Source: Rhodanobacteraceae bacterium
GTDB lineage: Bacteria > Pseudomonadota > Gammaproteobacteria > Xanthomonadales > Rhodanobacteraceae
Length of the DNA stretch: 64,000 nucleotides
Direction: 5' to 3'
NCBI GenBank assembly: GCA_004299555.1
Contig: SCQU01000023.1
Location: forward strand, 143,242-207,241
Below, in pieces: positions 37,084 to 46,568 of this stretch (position 1 is its first letter; every line of letters starts with the position of its first letter). A program made the translations under genes and the position numbers. The notes beneath the pieces are model-generated. The model saw only the letters and a program-made list of their open reading frames with translations, was not told the DNA's origin and did not search any database.

Positions 37084-39930
37084 TCAGGCCGCAAACTCAA
37101 AGCCGGCCGCGCGCGCAATCGCGAGCACCTGGGTGCAGCGTGCGTCCAGTACCAGGTCGCGCGCCTGGACCCGGTGCTGGCCCGCCAGCGTGGCCGACAA
37201 CGCCCGCGCCAGCAATTCCGCATGCGCGGTATGCAGGGCTTCCGCATCGGCGGCGGACAGGATGCCACTGGCCACGCACGCCGCCAGCAGGCTCGGGGTG
37301 TCGCCGCAGGCGATGAGGCCGGGCTGTGCGGCGGCATGCAGCAACACCAGCCCCTGTAGCAGGAACTGGATGTCCAGCAAGGCACCGGCGCCCTGTTTCA
37401 GATCCAGCACGCCGGCGCCGGAGCGGTCGCGCTGCTTGCGCCACTCGGCACGCATCCGGCACACGTCGGCGACGACTTCCTCGCGGTCACGCCGACGCGA
37501 CAAGGTCGCACTGCGCCCTTGCGCAAACGCCGCAGCCAGCGCAGCGTCACCGGCGACCGCACGCGCGCGCACCAGCGCCTGCTGTTCCCAGGTCCACGCC
37601 CGCTCGCGCTGGTACGCGATGAAGGCCGGCAAACTTGCCACCAGCAACGACTTGCCGCCATCCGGCCGCAAGCGCGTATCGACTTCGTACAGGCGTCCGC
37701 CGCGCGTGGGCGCCGACAACCAATGCACCACGCGCTGCGCGAGGCGCGCATACCAGCGCACACCATCCAGCGGCCGCGCCCCATCGCTCACCGCCTCGCC
37801 CCGCGCGGCGTCGTAGACGAACACGAGGTCAAGATCGGAATTGAAGCCCAGTTCGTTGCCGCCAAGGCTGCCGTAGCCGAGTACGGCCATGCCGCTGTCA
37901 CCCCCGGGCAGGCGGCCGTGCTGGACCGCGAGCTCATGCTCGGCCAGGTCCAGTACCGCACCGATCACCGCCGCGGCAAGCTCAGCCAGTGCACGCGCCG
38001 TCGCCACCGCGTCCAGCGCGCCGTCGCGGAATGCCAGCCCGGTACGCATCCGGTAGCTGCCGCGCCACTCGGCGATGGCCGCCAGCACCGCTTCGGCATC
38101 GCCGCCCGCCTGCACGGCGGCCAGTTGCTGGCGCAGTGCCGCGCGCACGCTGGCGGCACCGTGCGCCAGGTGGTCCACCCGCGGTGCCAGCACGTCGTCC
38201 AGCAGCAGCGGCTGCGCGATGACGCGCTCGGCAAGGAATGCGCTGTCGGCACACAGCGCGGCGACCCGCGCGCGTGCCGCCGGCTGTTCCTGCAACAGCG
38301 CGAGATAGGCCGAGCGCCGCGCGACCGCCTGCACCAGCCGGCACAGCCGTACCAGCGCCGCGACCGGCGCGGAGGTCGCGGCCGCAGCATCAATCAGGCT
38401 GGGCATCAGCTGTTCGATGCGGCGCGCACCACGCGCGCTGAGGCCACGCATCCCGGCGACCTGACGCAGCGCATCGAGGCCTTGCTCGGGCGCCGGAAAC
38501 CCTGCCGCGACCAGGCCTGCCGCATCGAGATGGCCATCGCGCACCTGCTGCCATAGCCGCACCCCATCGCCGGCCGATGACTCGCGCTCGACCGCGGGTT
38601 CCGCGTCGGCATCGGGCCGCAGGACATCGGCAAACACTTCACTGACCTGCGCACGCTGCGCGCGCAACGCCGACGCCAGACCGGGCCAGCCAGGCTGGTC
38701 CAGCGCCAGCGCGATGCGCGCGCGCGCGGCCGGATCGGACGGCAAGGCATGCACCTGTTGATCGCCAAACATCTGCACCCGATTTTCCAGCTGGCGCAGG
38801 AACAGATACGCGTCGCGCAGGATATGCGCGCGGCGCTGCGCGAGGTATCCGCGTGCGACGCACACCCGCAACGTCGGCAGCAGGCCGCGCGTGCGCAGCG
38901 CGGCATCGCGGCCGCCGCGGATGAGCTGCTGCAGCTGCACCACGAACTCGATTTCGCGAATGCCGCCAGCACCGAGCTTGAGGTCATCGGCCAGGTCGCG
39001 GCGCCTGACTTCCGCATCAATCAAGGCCTTCATGTCGCGCAGGCCCGCCAGCGCGGTGTAGTCGAAATAGCGCCGGTACACGAAGGGGCGCAAGGTTTCG
39101 AGCAGGCGCTTGCCGGCGGTGATGTCGCCCGCGACGGGCCGCGCCTTGATCCACGCGTAGCGTTCCCAGTCGCGACCCTCGCGCTGGTAATACTGTTCCA
39201 TCGCCGCGAACGATGCGGCAACCGGCCCGGACTCACCGAACGGACGCAGCCGCAGGTCGACCCGTGCGACGATGCCGTCGGCGGTCACCTCGGCCAGCAG
39301 TTTCACGAAGTCGCGCGCGACGCGTGCGAAAAACTCGGCGTTGTCGAGCGGACGCGCGCCGTCGGTCGTGCCGGCATCGGGATACGCCAGCACCAGGTCG
39401 ACGTCGGAGGAAAAGTTGAGCTCGCCGCCGCCCAGCTTGCCGAGCGCAAACACGATCAGTTGCTGCGGCGCGCCGGCGGCGTTGCGCGGCGTGCCATAGC
39501 GCGCGCGCGCGGCGGCCTCCGCCCGGTCAAGCGCGGCGGCGATGAGTACCTCATACAGGTCGGTCGTGCCCGCGAGGGTGTCGGTCACCTCGTCAAGGCC
39601 ATTGACGTCACGAAACACCAAACGCAGCGCCTCGGCGTGGCGAAAGCGCCGCAGGACAGCAAACGCGTCCCCGTCGGCGTGCCGCAGCACTGCGGTGCGC
39701 GTTGACGCCGGTGCCGGATCACGCAGGCACTCCAGCCCCTCGGCGGTCAGCAAGCGCGGGTTCGCGCGCAGCACTTCGAAGGCAAAGTCGCTGGCCAGCA
39801 GCATCCGCCGCACGCGTTCGGCCACGCCGGCGTCATCGTGGATCGCAACACCGGCGGCGCGGCAGCACGCCGCAAGTTCGGCGTAGCGCGAATCAACCAG
39901 GCGTTCCAGTGCGTGGGGCAAGGTTGGCAT
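37084..39930 (-). CDS. glnE: bifunctional glutamine synthetase adenylyltransferase/adenylyl-removing enzyme
   Basis: A 948-residue enzyme that adenylylates and deadenylylates glutamine synthetase under P-II control. Two nucleotidyltransferase domains are seen: GKLGGGELNFSSDVDL at 164-180 (adenylyl-removase) and GSLGGNELGFNSDLDL near 684-700 (adenylyltransferase). Each carries the Gly-x(n)-Asp-x-Asp metal motif. Full family length; both domains look intact. It works with the P-II protein encoded at 11.8-12.1 kb. Convergent with the ELM1-like gene (21 bp). Confidence 0.96.
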   Translation of the reverse strand: MPTLPHALERLVDSRYAELAACCRAAGVAIHDDAGVAERVRRMLLASDFAFEVLRANPRLLTAEGLECLRDPAPASTRTAVLRHADGDAFAVLRRFRHAEALRLVFRDVNGLDEVTDTLAGTTDLYEVLIAAALDRAEAAARARYGTPRNAAGAPQQLIVFALGKLGGGELNFSSDVDLVLAYPDAGTTDGARPLDNAEFFARVARDFVKLLAEVTADGIVARVDLRLRPFGESGPVAASFAAMEQYYQREGRDWERYAWIKARPVAGDITAGKRLLETLRPFVYRRYFDYTALAGLRDMKALIDAEVRRRDLADDLKLGAGGIREIEFVVQLQQLIRGGRDAALRTRGLLPTLRVCVARGYLAQRRAHILRDAYLFLRQLENRVQMFGDQQVHALPSDPAARARIALALDQPGWPGLASALRAQRAQVSEVFADVLRPDADAEPAVERESSAGDGVRLWQQVRDGHLDAAGLVAAGFPAPEQGLDALRQVAGMRGLSARGARRIEQLMPSLIDAAAATSAPVAALVRLCRLVQAVARRSAYLALLQEQPAARARVAALCADSAFLAERVIAQPLLLDDVLAPRVDHLAHGAASVRAALRQQLAAVQAGGDAEAVLAAIAEWRGSYRMRTGLAFRDGALDAVATARALAELAAAVIGAVLDLAEHELAVQHGRLPGGDSGMAVLGYGSLGGNELGFNSDLDLVFVYDAARGEAVSDGARPLDGVRWYARLAQRVVHWLSAPTRGGRLYEVDTRLRPDGGKSLLVASLPAFIAYQRERAWTWEQQALVRARAVAGDAALAAAFAQGRSATLSRRRDREEVVADVCRMRAEWRKQRDRSGAGVLDLKQGAGALLDIQFLLQGLVLLHAAAQPGLIACGDTPSLLAACVASGILSAADAEALHTAHAELLARALSATLAGQHRVQARDLVLDARCTQVLAIARAAGFEFAA

Positions 39931-40051
39931 GCAGCCATTATGCCGATGAACGCGCGCAAACCAGCAGGCCGGGCGGCGTCAACACGACGGCACCGGAAGC
40001 GTTCATGCACGGTTGGCTACGCTGCACCCGTTCCGTTCCGACGCCGTACGC

Positions 40052-42004
40052 ATGGTACCCACGACCGCCTCCGACAGCCACCACTGCCCGCCCGCGACCC
40101 GCGCCCTGCTGCTCGCCGCGATCGCGCTCGCATTCGTGATGTGTACCGCGTGGCTGGATGGCGGTGCGACGTTGTTGCCGCCGACCCTGTGGAACCACCC
40201 GGCGTGGATTCCGTGGTGGAGCCCACCGCTCAGGATGCTGACCAACGCGCTGCCGGGGCTGTTGCTGGCACTGGGCCTGGTTGCCTGGACCCGGCGCGTC
40301 GGCTGGTCGTTCGTACTGGCGTTCGGCCTGCAGGGGATCATCTACGGCGTCAACGCGCTGAAGATGCAAAACCTTGCGGTGCCGCTGATGCCGGCGGATT
40401 TCCGGATGGTCGGCCAGCTGCGGCATGGCGGCATGGAACTCCTGTCAGGCTACCTGCCGCATAGCACCTGGCTGCTGCTGGCACTGGTGGCTTGCATGGT
40501 CGTGCTGGTTGCATGGTTCAGGTACGAACCGCCCCTGTGGGCACGGCGTCCGCGCCGGCGCCGCACCATCGCCGCCGTGTTGCTGTTTGCCGCGTTTGCG
40601 ACCCTGCTCGGCGGCGTACCGTTCTGGCGGGGCCTGTACAACCCGCAACTCCTCGGCATGCAGCCCTGGTCGCCGCCGGCGACCCGCCAGCACGACGGCT
40701 TGATCGGCTCGCTGCTGCTGTTCCACCTGCAATACGGCCCGCAGCACCGCAAGGCCAACGTACCCGCGGCGCTGGCCTTGATGGCCCGTCATCAGCCCGC
40801 GCTCAACGCCGCGCCACCGAACACCGGCGCCGGCAAGCCCGACATCGTCGTCATCCTGTCCGAGTCGTTCTTCGACCCGACCATCCTGCGCGGCTACCCG
40901 CCGGATACGGACCTGACGCCCAACCTGCATCGACTCCAGGCCCACGGTACGTCCGGCCAGCTGCACGTACCGACCTTTGGCGGCGGCACCATCCGCACCG
41001 GTTTCGAGGTGTTGACGGGTTTGTCGCTGCGCTACTTCCCCGCGGTGCAGTTTCCGTGGTTGCAAATCCACCAGAAACGCATACCGGGCATCGTGCGCCT
41101 GCTGGACGCGAACGGTTACACGACGCTGGCGGTGCACGGCAACAACCCGGGCTTCTGGAACCGCACCGAAGCCTTCAAGGAACTCGGTTTTGACAAGTTC
41201 ATTTCAATCGGCGACTTTCCACCCGGCGACGCGGCGAATGACGGCCGGTACATGTCGGACAAATCCTTCACCGACGAAGTCCTGCGCCAGTTGCCGGATG
41301 CCGGACCGCCGCGGTTCGTGTTCGGCATCAGCATCGAGGCGCACGGGCCGTATGACCACGACGCCGGTGTCGATGCCAAGATGCGCGACGCAATTCCGGT
41401 GCCGGCGGCCGTCACCGATCCGCAGGCCAGGGTGGAATTGCAAAATTACATCTACCACATGCAGCACGCCGACCAGCAGCTCGGACGCCTGGTCGATGCG
41501 CTCGCGCAGCGCAAGCGGCGCACGCTGATCGTCTTCTTTGGCGACCACCTGCCGGCGCTGGTGCCGGCGTTCCAGCAGGCTGGTTTCACCAACGGCCAGG
41601 GCTTCCTGACCCAGACGGTGCCCTACCTTCTGGTGGATACGGCGCAGATGGATCGAGCGACGCGGCAAAACGCGGCCGCGTGGGAGTTGCCGGGCATGCT
41701 GCTCGCCAGAACCGGGGTCGATGACCGCTACTTCGCGCTCACCCGGCTGGTGGCGCCGCAGCTCGCGGCACTCACCCGCGCACCGGACGCCCCGCTGGCC
41801 GAGGAAACCGCGGCCCAGCGTCAGCTGGACGAAGGCATGCGCAACGTCGCCGAACTCCAGCTGAAGAACAAACTGTGGAAACTGTGGCCGCAGGCGGCGG
41901 CGCTGGCAGCCCGAGAGGCAACCTCCGCGCGCACACCCGGCCCCGCGATTCCGGGCGACACGGTCACCCGCGTCAACCCGGCGACGCCCGCCGGCGGCGG
42001 CTGA
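40052..42004 (+). CDS. LTA synthase-family sulfatase-fold phosphotransferase
   Basis: A 650-residue protein with about five N-terminal membrane helices (to about residue 180) and a large periplasmic alkaline-phosphatase-fold domain. The metal and nucleophile motifs are visible: VVILSESFFDPTI, GGGTIRTGFEVLTGLSLRYF (the Thr in TIRTG is the likely nucleophile) and FFGDHLPALVPAF. Gram-negative relatives add phosphoglycerol to glycans such as OPGs; the substrate here is unknown. I took the ATG at 40052 over an in-frame TTG. A proline-rich tail ends the protein. Confidence 0.85.
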   Translation: MVPTTASDSHHCPPATRALLLAAIALAFVMCTAWLDGGATLLPPTLWNHPAWIPWWSPPLRMLTNALPGLLLALGLVAWTRRVGWSFVLAFGLQGIIYGVNALKMQNLAVPLMPADFRMVGQLRHGGMELLSGYLPHSTWLLLALVACMVVLVAWFRYEPPLWARRPRRRRTIAAVLLFAAFATLLGGVPFWRGLYNPQLLGMQPWSPPATRQHDGLIGSLLLFHLQYGPQHRKANVPAALALMARHQPALNAAPPNTGAGKPDIVVILSESFFDPTILRGYPPDTDLTPNLHRLQAHGTSGQLHVPTFGGGTIRTGFEVLTGLSLRYFPAVQFPWLQIHQKRIPGIVRLLDANGYTTLAVHGNNPGFWNRTEAFKELGFDKFISIGDFPPGDAANDGRYMSDKSFTDEVLRQLPDAGPPRFVFGISIEAHGPYDHDAGVDAKMRDAIPVPAAVTDPQARVELQNYIYHMQHADQQLGRLVDALAQRKRRTLIVFFGDHLPALVPAFQQAGFTNGQGFLTQTVPYLLVDTAQMDRATRQNAAAWELPGMLLARTGVDDRYFALTRLVAPQLAALTRAPDAPLAEETAAQRQLDEGMRNVAELQLKNKLWKLWPQAAALAAREATSARTPGPAIPGDTVTRVNPATPAGGG

Positions 42005-42016
42005 TGCCCCGGCGCT

Positions 42017-42568
42017 TTACGCGTTGGCCACCGGGCAGACGTTGCCGAGCGTGGAGATGCCAAGCGCCCAGGTCTTGACTTCGATCTGCTGGATCGGCTG
42101 GCCATCGTAGGCATTGACCAGTTGCCAGTCGTGCGGGCCGACGCGTTTGAGGTCGATGCGGCACTCCTTCCAATGCCGGAACACACCGTTGGCCAGGTAC
42201 CGGATGACCAGCTTGCCCTGCCCGGCCTGTGCGGCGATGGTGCCCTGCAGGTACACCGCCTTGACGCCCTGTCCTTGGCCGAGCACCACGCCATCGGCGC
42301 TTTCGATACCCGCCAACGGATACACCATGGACTTGGCCTTGGCCGGATCGCTGTTGGCACTTGCATCGGTTTCCATGTAGATGCCGCTGACGCTGGCGGC
42401 ATCGTTCACCATCAATTCGAGCCGGCTGACGCTGGTGTCGCGGTCATTGGTCACGACGGCAAGCGGAACGGTGGTGACGCCGATTGGCAGGGGCAGAGCG
42501 GACGCGGAGGCAACGGTGCCGGACGCGGTGGCGAAGGCGAGGGCCAGGACCAGGCAAAGGGATTTCAC
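42017..42568 (-). CDS. small exported protein of unknown function
   Basis: A 183-residue protein with a good Sec signal peptide (KSLCLVLALAFATASGTVAS, predicted cleavage after ASASA). The mature part has a beta-rich look and two Cys (KECRID and GNVCPV) that could pair in the periplasm. Start is GTG 42568, the only start placed just before the signal sequence; a weak AGGT lies upstream. I do not recognise the family. It converges with the sulfatase-fold gene (12 bp). Confidence 0.65.
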   Translation of the reverse strand: MKSLCLVLALAFATASGTVASASALPLPIGVTTVPLAVVTNDRDTSVSRLELMVNDAASVSGIYMETDASANSDPAKAKSMVYPLAGIESADGVVLGQGQGVKAVYLQGTIAAQAGQGKLVIRYLANGVFRHWKECRIDLKRVGPHDWQLVNAYDGQPIQQIEVKTWALGISTLGNVCPVANA

Positions 42569-42893
42569 GGGTGGTGTACCTGTTAGAACGAAGGAGGAGG
42601 ATGGAGCGCCAACAAGGCGAGGCGCACCGAATGGATCGATCGGTGCGATGCTTCCTTGCAAAACCCATTCCAATTCTGGAGTCGAGCGGTCAGCGCGGCC
42701 GCGTGCGGTTCACAATCGCCAACGGGCGCGCGCCGGGCACGACACGGAAATCACGTTTCGGGGCCATCGGCGGCGCACCTGCTGGCGAGGCGTCCGCGCT
42801 TGGATGCCGCGCCACCTGCGGGTGCGAAGGACAAGACGAACCGGAAGGCGCGTCGGCGCCGGCATGACTTCGCCGAGCTAGTGGTGCAGCGTA
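42569..42893. other. gene-free interval
   Basis: I see no convincing gene or RNA here. The left end must hold the promoter of the exported protein gene; no clear -35/-10 pair stands out. Confidence 0.4.
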
Positions 42894-42934
42894 GCAGGGT
42901 TGATGTTGCACTGCAACAATGCAGATTACCCTGC
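42894..42934 (-). terminator. hairpin just after the MCE operon
   Basis: GCAGGGT (42894-42900) pairs with ACCCTGC (42928-42934), and GTTGCA pairs with TGCAAC inside it. It begins 2 bp after the stop of the last operon gene. No T-run follows, so it may be a rho-independent-like or mRNA-stabilising structure. Confidence 0.5.
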
Positions 42935-42936
42935 GT

Positions 42937-43566
42937 TCAGCGTTGCGCAGGGCACGGTTTCACGCGCGCCAGCCACGCCTGCAGGTGGGCCGTAAATTGC
43001 TGCGCGGCGCGGTTCAGGGCTTTGGCCCCACCCGCGGCGTCCGCACTGGGTGCGGCCACGCGAAGGTGGAAGCCGGTTTGCGCGATGATCTGGGTGCTGG
43101 CGTTTGCGACCAGGGTCGCGGTGGCATCGAGCACGCCCGCGCTTGCGGCCGGACTGCTGAACACCTGGCTGAAGTCGTTCAATCGGATTTGCAACGTGCA
43201 GGCCGCCTGCCCCGGTGTGGCCGGCCCAACGACCGCCCGCCAGCCACCACCCCGCACCAGTGCGGCTGCGAGCACGGGTTCCAGCAGCGTCGCCGGGGGC
43301 GCGGCCCAGTCCGAGCGCGCGTACGCCGCGATACCCTGGTCGTGGTGGTACTGGAGCCGGTAATACATTTCCCTGCCCTGCAGCCACGCCGGCGTTTCGA
43401 TCCGGGCGATCCGCAAGGTGCCTCGCGCTGCGGGCGCGGCGTGGTCCGGGGCCGGCCCGGCCGTCACCGCGGCCAGCGTGTAGTGTCGCGGAAACGCCTG
43501 CCGCGTGGGCGCGCCGCACGCGGCAACCCACAGGCACGCGGCGGCAACCCATCCGATCCGGATCAT
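42937..43566 (-). CDS. ABC-type transport auxiliary lipoprotein (PqiC-like)
   Basis: A 209-residue outer-membrane-type lipoprotein. The signal peptide ends in a lipobox (WVAAC, Cys17). The mature domain has RHYTLAAV, LRIARIETPAWLQGREMYYR, the pattern of the ABC_trans_aux/PqiC family that works with MCE transporters. Its ATG overlaps the MCE gene stop (ATGA). It likely forms the outer-membrane end of the lipid shuttle. Confidence 0.85.
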   Translation of the reverse strand: MIRIGWVAAACLWVAACGAPTRQAFPRHYTLAAVTAGPAPDHAAPAARGTLRIARIETPAWLQGREMYYRLQYHHDQGIAAYARSDWAAPPATLLEPVLAAALVRGGGWRAVVGPATPGQAACTLQIRLNDFSQVFSSPAASAGVLDATATLVANASTQIIAQTGFHLRVAAPSADAAGGAKALNRAAQQFTAHLQAWLARVKPCPAQR

Positions 43567-44492
43567 GGTTGGGGCTCCTGCTGGTGACCGGAAAAGCCCG
43601 GTTCACCCGGCCCCGGCGGGGGTTGGGCCGGGCCAAAAATCACGCTCTGGGGCCTGGCCCTGAGTTCACGCAGCAACTGGTCCAGTTGCCTGGACGTACG
43701 CTGCAGGCTCTCGCTGAGGGCGTTGAACTCCGGTACCGATTGCCGGTTCAGGCGTTCGCTCAACTGCCGGCTGGATGCTGCGAGCGCCTGCACCGACGCC
43801 TCAAGCGTGGCGGCATTGCGCACCGGGGTTTGTGCCTCGCGCGCGAGGCGGTCACTGTCGGCCAGCAGCGCGTGGCTCTGGGCAACGCTGCGTTGCACCC
43901 CGTCAATCAGCGCCGGCAGCCTGGCTTCGATCGCGGTCAACCGGCGCGTAGCGGCGTCGATCTGCGCCAGTGACGCCGCAAGGTGCCGGCGATTGGCCTG
44001 ATCCAGCACTTCGTTGGCGCTTTGCAAAACCCGCTTCAAGTCCTGCAGCACCGCCGGGGCGTCGCTCACGAGCAATCCCAGGACACCCGCACGCATGGGG
44101 ATGCGCGCCGGGCGGACGCTGCTGGTGGCCAGCGGCGCACGACTGCCGGGCCCCAACTTCAGTTCCAGCACACTGCCACCGGCCAAGCCCTGCGGTGCAA
44201 CTTCCGCGTAAGTCGCCTGGGTGACGTAGGTGTCCGCCCGCAACCGCAACCGGATCACCACGCGCGCGCGATCCCGGGGGTCAAAGCCGATGCTGTCCAC
44301 ATGGCCAACGAGGAGCCCCTTGAACCTGACTTCCGACTCCGGCGACAGGCCGCCCACCGATTCGGTGGTGACGATGGTGTAGGCGAGCGGCTCGTGCTGG
44401 CGGTTGGCCAGCCAGTAATACACGACGACCGCGCCGAGGGAGAACACCAGCAGGAAGGCGACGGCGACGATGGCATGGGCGCGGTTTTCCAT
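43563..44492 (-). CDS. MCE (MlaD-like) domain protein
   Basis: A 309-residue protein with an N-terminal membrane anchor (AIVAVAFLLVFSLGAVVVYY) and one MCE domain (about 37-115: TTESVGGLSPESEVRFKGL, VGHVDSIGF, GLAGGSVLEL). A long helical region (140-290) follows. MlaD-type proteins form hexamers that shuttle phospholipids between the membranes. The C-terminal Pro-rich tail is unconserved. It overlaps the ATPase stop by one base. Confidence 0.9.
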   Translation of the reverse strand: MENRAHAIVAVAFLLVFSLGAVVVYYWLANRQHEPLAYTIVTTESVGGLSPESEVRFKGLLVGHVDSIGFDPRDRARVVIRLRLRADTYVTQATYAEVAPQGLAGGSVLELKLGPGSRAPLATSSVRPARIPMRAGVLGLLVSDAPAVLQDLKRVLQSANEVLDQANRRHLAASLAQIDAATRRLTAIEARLPALIDGVQRSVAQSHALLADSDRLAREAQTPVRNAATLEASVQALAASSRQLSERLNRQSVPEFNALSESLQRTSRQLDQLLRELRARPQSVIFGPAQPPPGPGEPGFSGHQQEPQP

Positions 44493-45298
44493 CAGCGCAC
44501 CTCGTAGGTCGGCAGCGCCCGCAAACGATTCTGCCCATGCCGCGAGCGGAAGAAACTCTGGACGAAGGGATGCTCGAAGCGCGCGACCTCGTCCAGGCTG
44601 CCGACGGTCACCAGCCGGCCATCCGCCAGCACCGCGATGCGGTCGCCCAGGGTCGCGACGCTGTATATGTCGTGCGTGATCATGACGGCAGTCAGGTGCA
44701 GTTCCGCGTGCAGCTCGGCCAGCAACGTATCAAATTCAGCCGCCGCGGCCGGGTCAAGACCGGCGGTAGGCTCGTCCAGGAACAGCAATTCGGCTTCCAG
44801 CATCAGCGCGCGCGCCAATGCCGCGCGCTTGGCCATGCCGCCCGAAAGCTCGAACGGATACTTCCACGCAACTTCCGGCGCCAGGCCCACCATGTGCAGC
44901 TTGAGCGCGACGTTGCCGCGCAGCGCGGCCTCGTCAACCGCGATGCCTTCCTTGCGCAACTCACGCACGGGAAACGCGAGGTTGTCGTACACGTTCATCG
45001 CGCTGAACAGCGCGGACTGCTGGAACAATACGCCCCAGCGCCGCCGCAACATGCGTGCTTCCCACAGCGCAAGATGGTTGATGGTGTTGCCAAGTACCGA
45101 GATTGAACCCGCGTCGGGCTGCAACAGGCCGATAATCTGCTGCAGCAGGGTAGTCTTGCCCGAACCCGACGCACCGATCACCGCGAGCAGTTCGCCGCGC
45201 CGCACTTCAAGGTCGAGCCCCGCGTGTACACGCTGGCCGCCCAGCCGCTTGCACAGGTGCTGCACCTTGATCACGACGTCGCTGGCGGCAGGTTCCAT
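44492..45298 (-). CDS. MCE transporter ATP-binding protein (MlaF-like)
   Basis: A 268-residue ABC ATPase. Walker A is GASGSGKTT, the signature is LSGGMAKRAALARAL, Walker B is LLFLDEP and the H-loop is MITHD. The LSGGM signature is characteristic of MlaF-type ATPases that energise phospholipid transport. The ATG at 45298 (MEPAASDVVIKV) begins 11 bp after the permease stop; the frame open upstream is antisense-like and not used. Confidence 0.93.
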   Translation of the reverse strand: MEPAASDVVIKVQHLCKRLGGQRVHAGLDLEVRRGELLAVIGASGSGKTTLLQQIIGLLQPDAGSISVLGNTINHLALWEARMLRRRWGVLFQQSALFSAMNVYDNLAFPVRELRKEGIAVDEAALRGNVALKLHMVGLAPEVAWKYPFELSGGMAKRAALARALMLEAELLFLDEPTAGLDPAAAAEFDTLLAELHAELHLTAVMITHDIYSVATLGDRIAVLADGRLVTVGSLDEVARFEHPFVQSFFRSRHGQNRLRALPTYEVR

Positions 45299-45309
45299 GC
45301 ACGCCTCAC

Positions 45310-46425
45310 TCACAACAACCCGACGTGGGTCAACAGCGCGCCGGAGCTCGCATCGAACACCAGGATCAACGTCAGGCTGCTCACCACCGACAGCGTCGTG
45401 TGGCGGCTCAGGCCCGCCGTGTCGGCCGGCGCGGTCATGCCGAAATAGCACCCGACCACGGCAATGGTCAGCCCGAACAACACGCCCTTGGCCAGGCCGA
45501 TCCAGAAATTCACGATCTGCACCTGCTCGGGCAGTTGCGTGAGGAACAGCCGCCAACCCACCCCAAGATCGGCTTGCGCGGTGACCGCGCCGCCAATGAG
45601 CGCCGCAAAATCGGCCCACACCACCAGCAGCGGCAGACTGATCGCCGCCCCGAGCACGCGCGGCAGCGCCAGCCGCAGACTGGGTGAAGAGCCGAACGCG
45701 CGCAACGCGTCGTACTCGCCGGTAAGGTGCATCGCACCAATGCCGGACGTCATCGCCGAACCCGAGCGCCCGGCGAGGATCAACCCGCAAATCACGGGGC
45801 CGAGTTCGCGCAGCACCGCCAGCCCCATGGTGCCAACCACCAGCATCGCCGCACCAAACTGGCTGAGCGCCATGCCGAGCTGGATCGTCATCACCACGCC
45901 GATCAAAAACCCCACGCAGCCAAGCAGCACCATCGACGTCGCGCCCACGTGGTAGACCGTCGCCGCCGTTTCCTTCCACGGGATCACCCGCGGATGCCGC
46001 ACGCAGTAGGCCACGTCCAGCATGAGCTGGCCGACCAGCACCAGCACGCCGCCGGCCGTCAGCACGAACCCGATGACGCCTCCACCGACCCGCTCGATCG
46101 CGAGGCCCAGCCGGCCGCGGGCAGGCGGTATGGGCACGCGCGTGCCTGCCAGCCAGTCAAACCAGTGCCGGTGATCGGCGTGGCAGGCAAACCGTTCGGG
46201 CAGGCGCCGCCCCCACGCCGTCCACAACACGCGGGCGCCGGCACTGTCCAGCGCCTCGAGCCGGGTGAGGTCCCAGCGGTAGCGGTGCGGCGCATCGAGC
46301 GCGGCCAGCCCGCGCGCAAGGCGCCGGCGCAGCGCCGGATCGAGCAACAGCGTCCACGCGCCGGTGAGGCGCACCTCCTCATCGTTGATCCGTTCGAAAC
46401 TGGCCTCGGATGAAACCATTGCCAT
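45310..46425 (-). CDS. STAS-MlaE fusion permease of the MCE transporter
   Basis: A 371-residue protein. About 100 N-terminal residues look like a STAS domain (DPALRRRLARGLAALD, LTRLEALDSAGARVLW), the domain that in E. coli is the separate MlaB protein. The MlaE permease follows, with about five membrane segments and the conserved LVVGTMGLAVLRELGPVICG, ILAGRSGSAMTSGIGAM. The start is 46425 or 46419. It is the first gene of the MCE operon and is followed 11 bp later by the ATPase. Confidence 0.9.
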   Translation of the reverse strand: MAMVSSEASFERINDEEVRLTGAWTLLLDPALRRRLARGLAALDAPHRYRWDLTRLEALDSAGARVLWTAWGRRLPERFACHADHRHWFDWLAGTRVPIPPARGRLGLAIERVGGGVIGFVLTAGGVLVLVGQLMLDVAYCVRHPRVIPWKETAATVYHVGATSMVLLGCVGFLIGVVMTIQLGMALSQFGAAMLVVGTMGLAVLRELGPVICGLILAGRSGSAMTSGIGAMHLTGEYDALRAFGSSPSLRLALPRVLGAAISLPLLVVWADFAALIGGAVTAQADLGVGWRLFLTQLPEQVQIVNFWIGLAKGVLFGLTIAVVGCYFGMTAPADTAGLSRHTTLSVVSSLTLILVFDASSGALLTHVGLL

Positions 46426-46568
46426 CACGCGGTGCCCCGGCGCAGGCGTGCGCACCGCGCGGTGCCTGCGAGATGGACTGACGCTATACCACCGGTGGTG
46501 GAGGGTCCGTCACGACCGGCAGACAGCAGCTTTTGCCTCCTGCCCGCTGCAACGGGAACCTCGCACGC

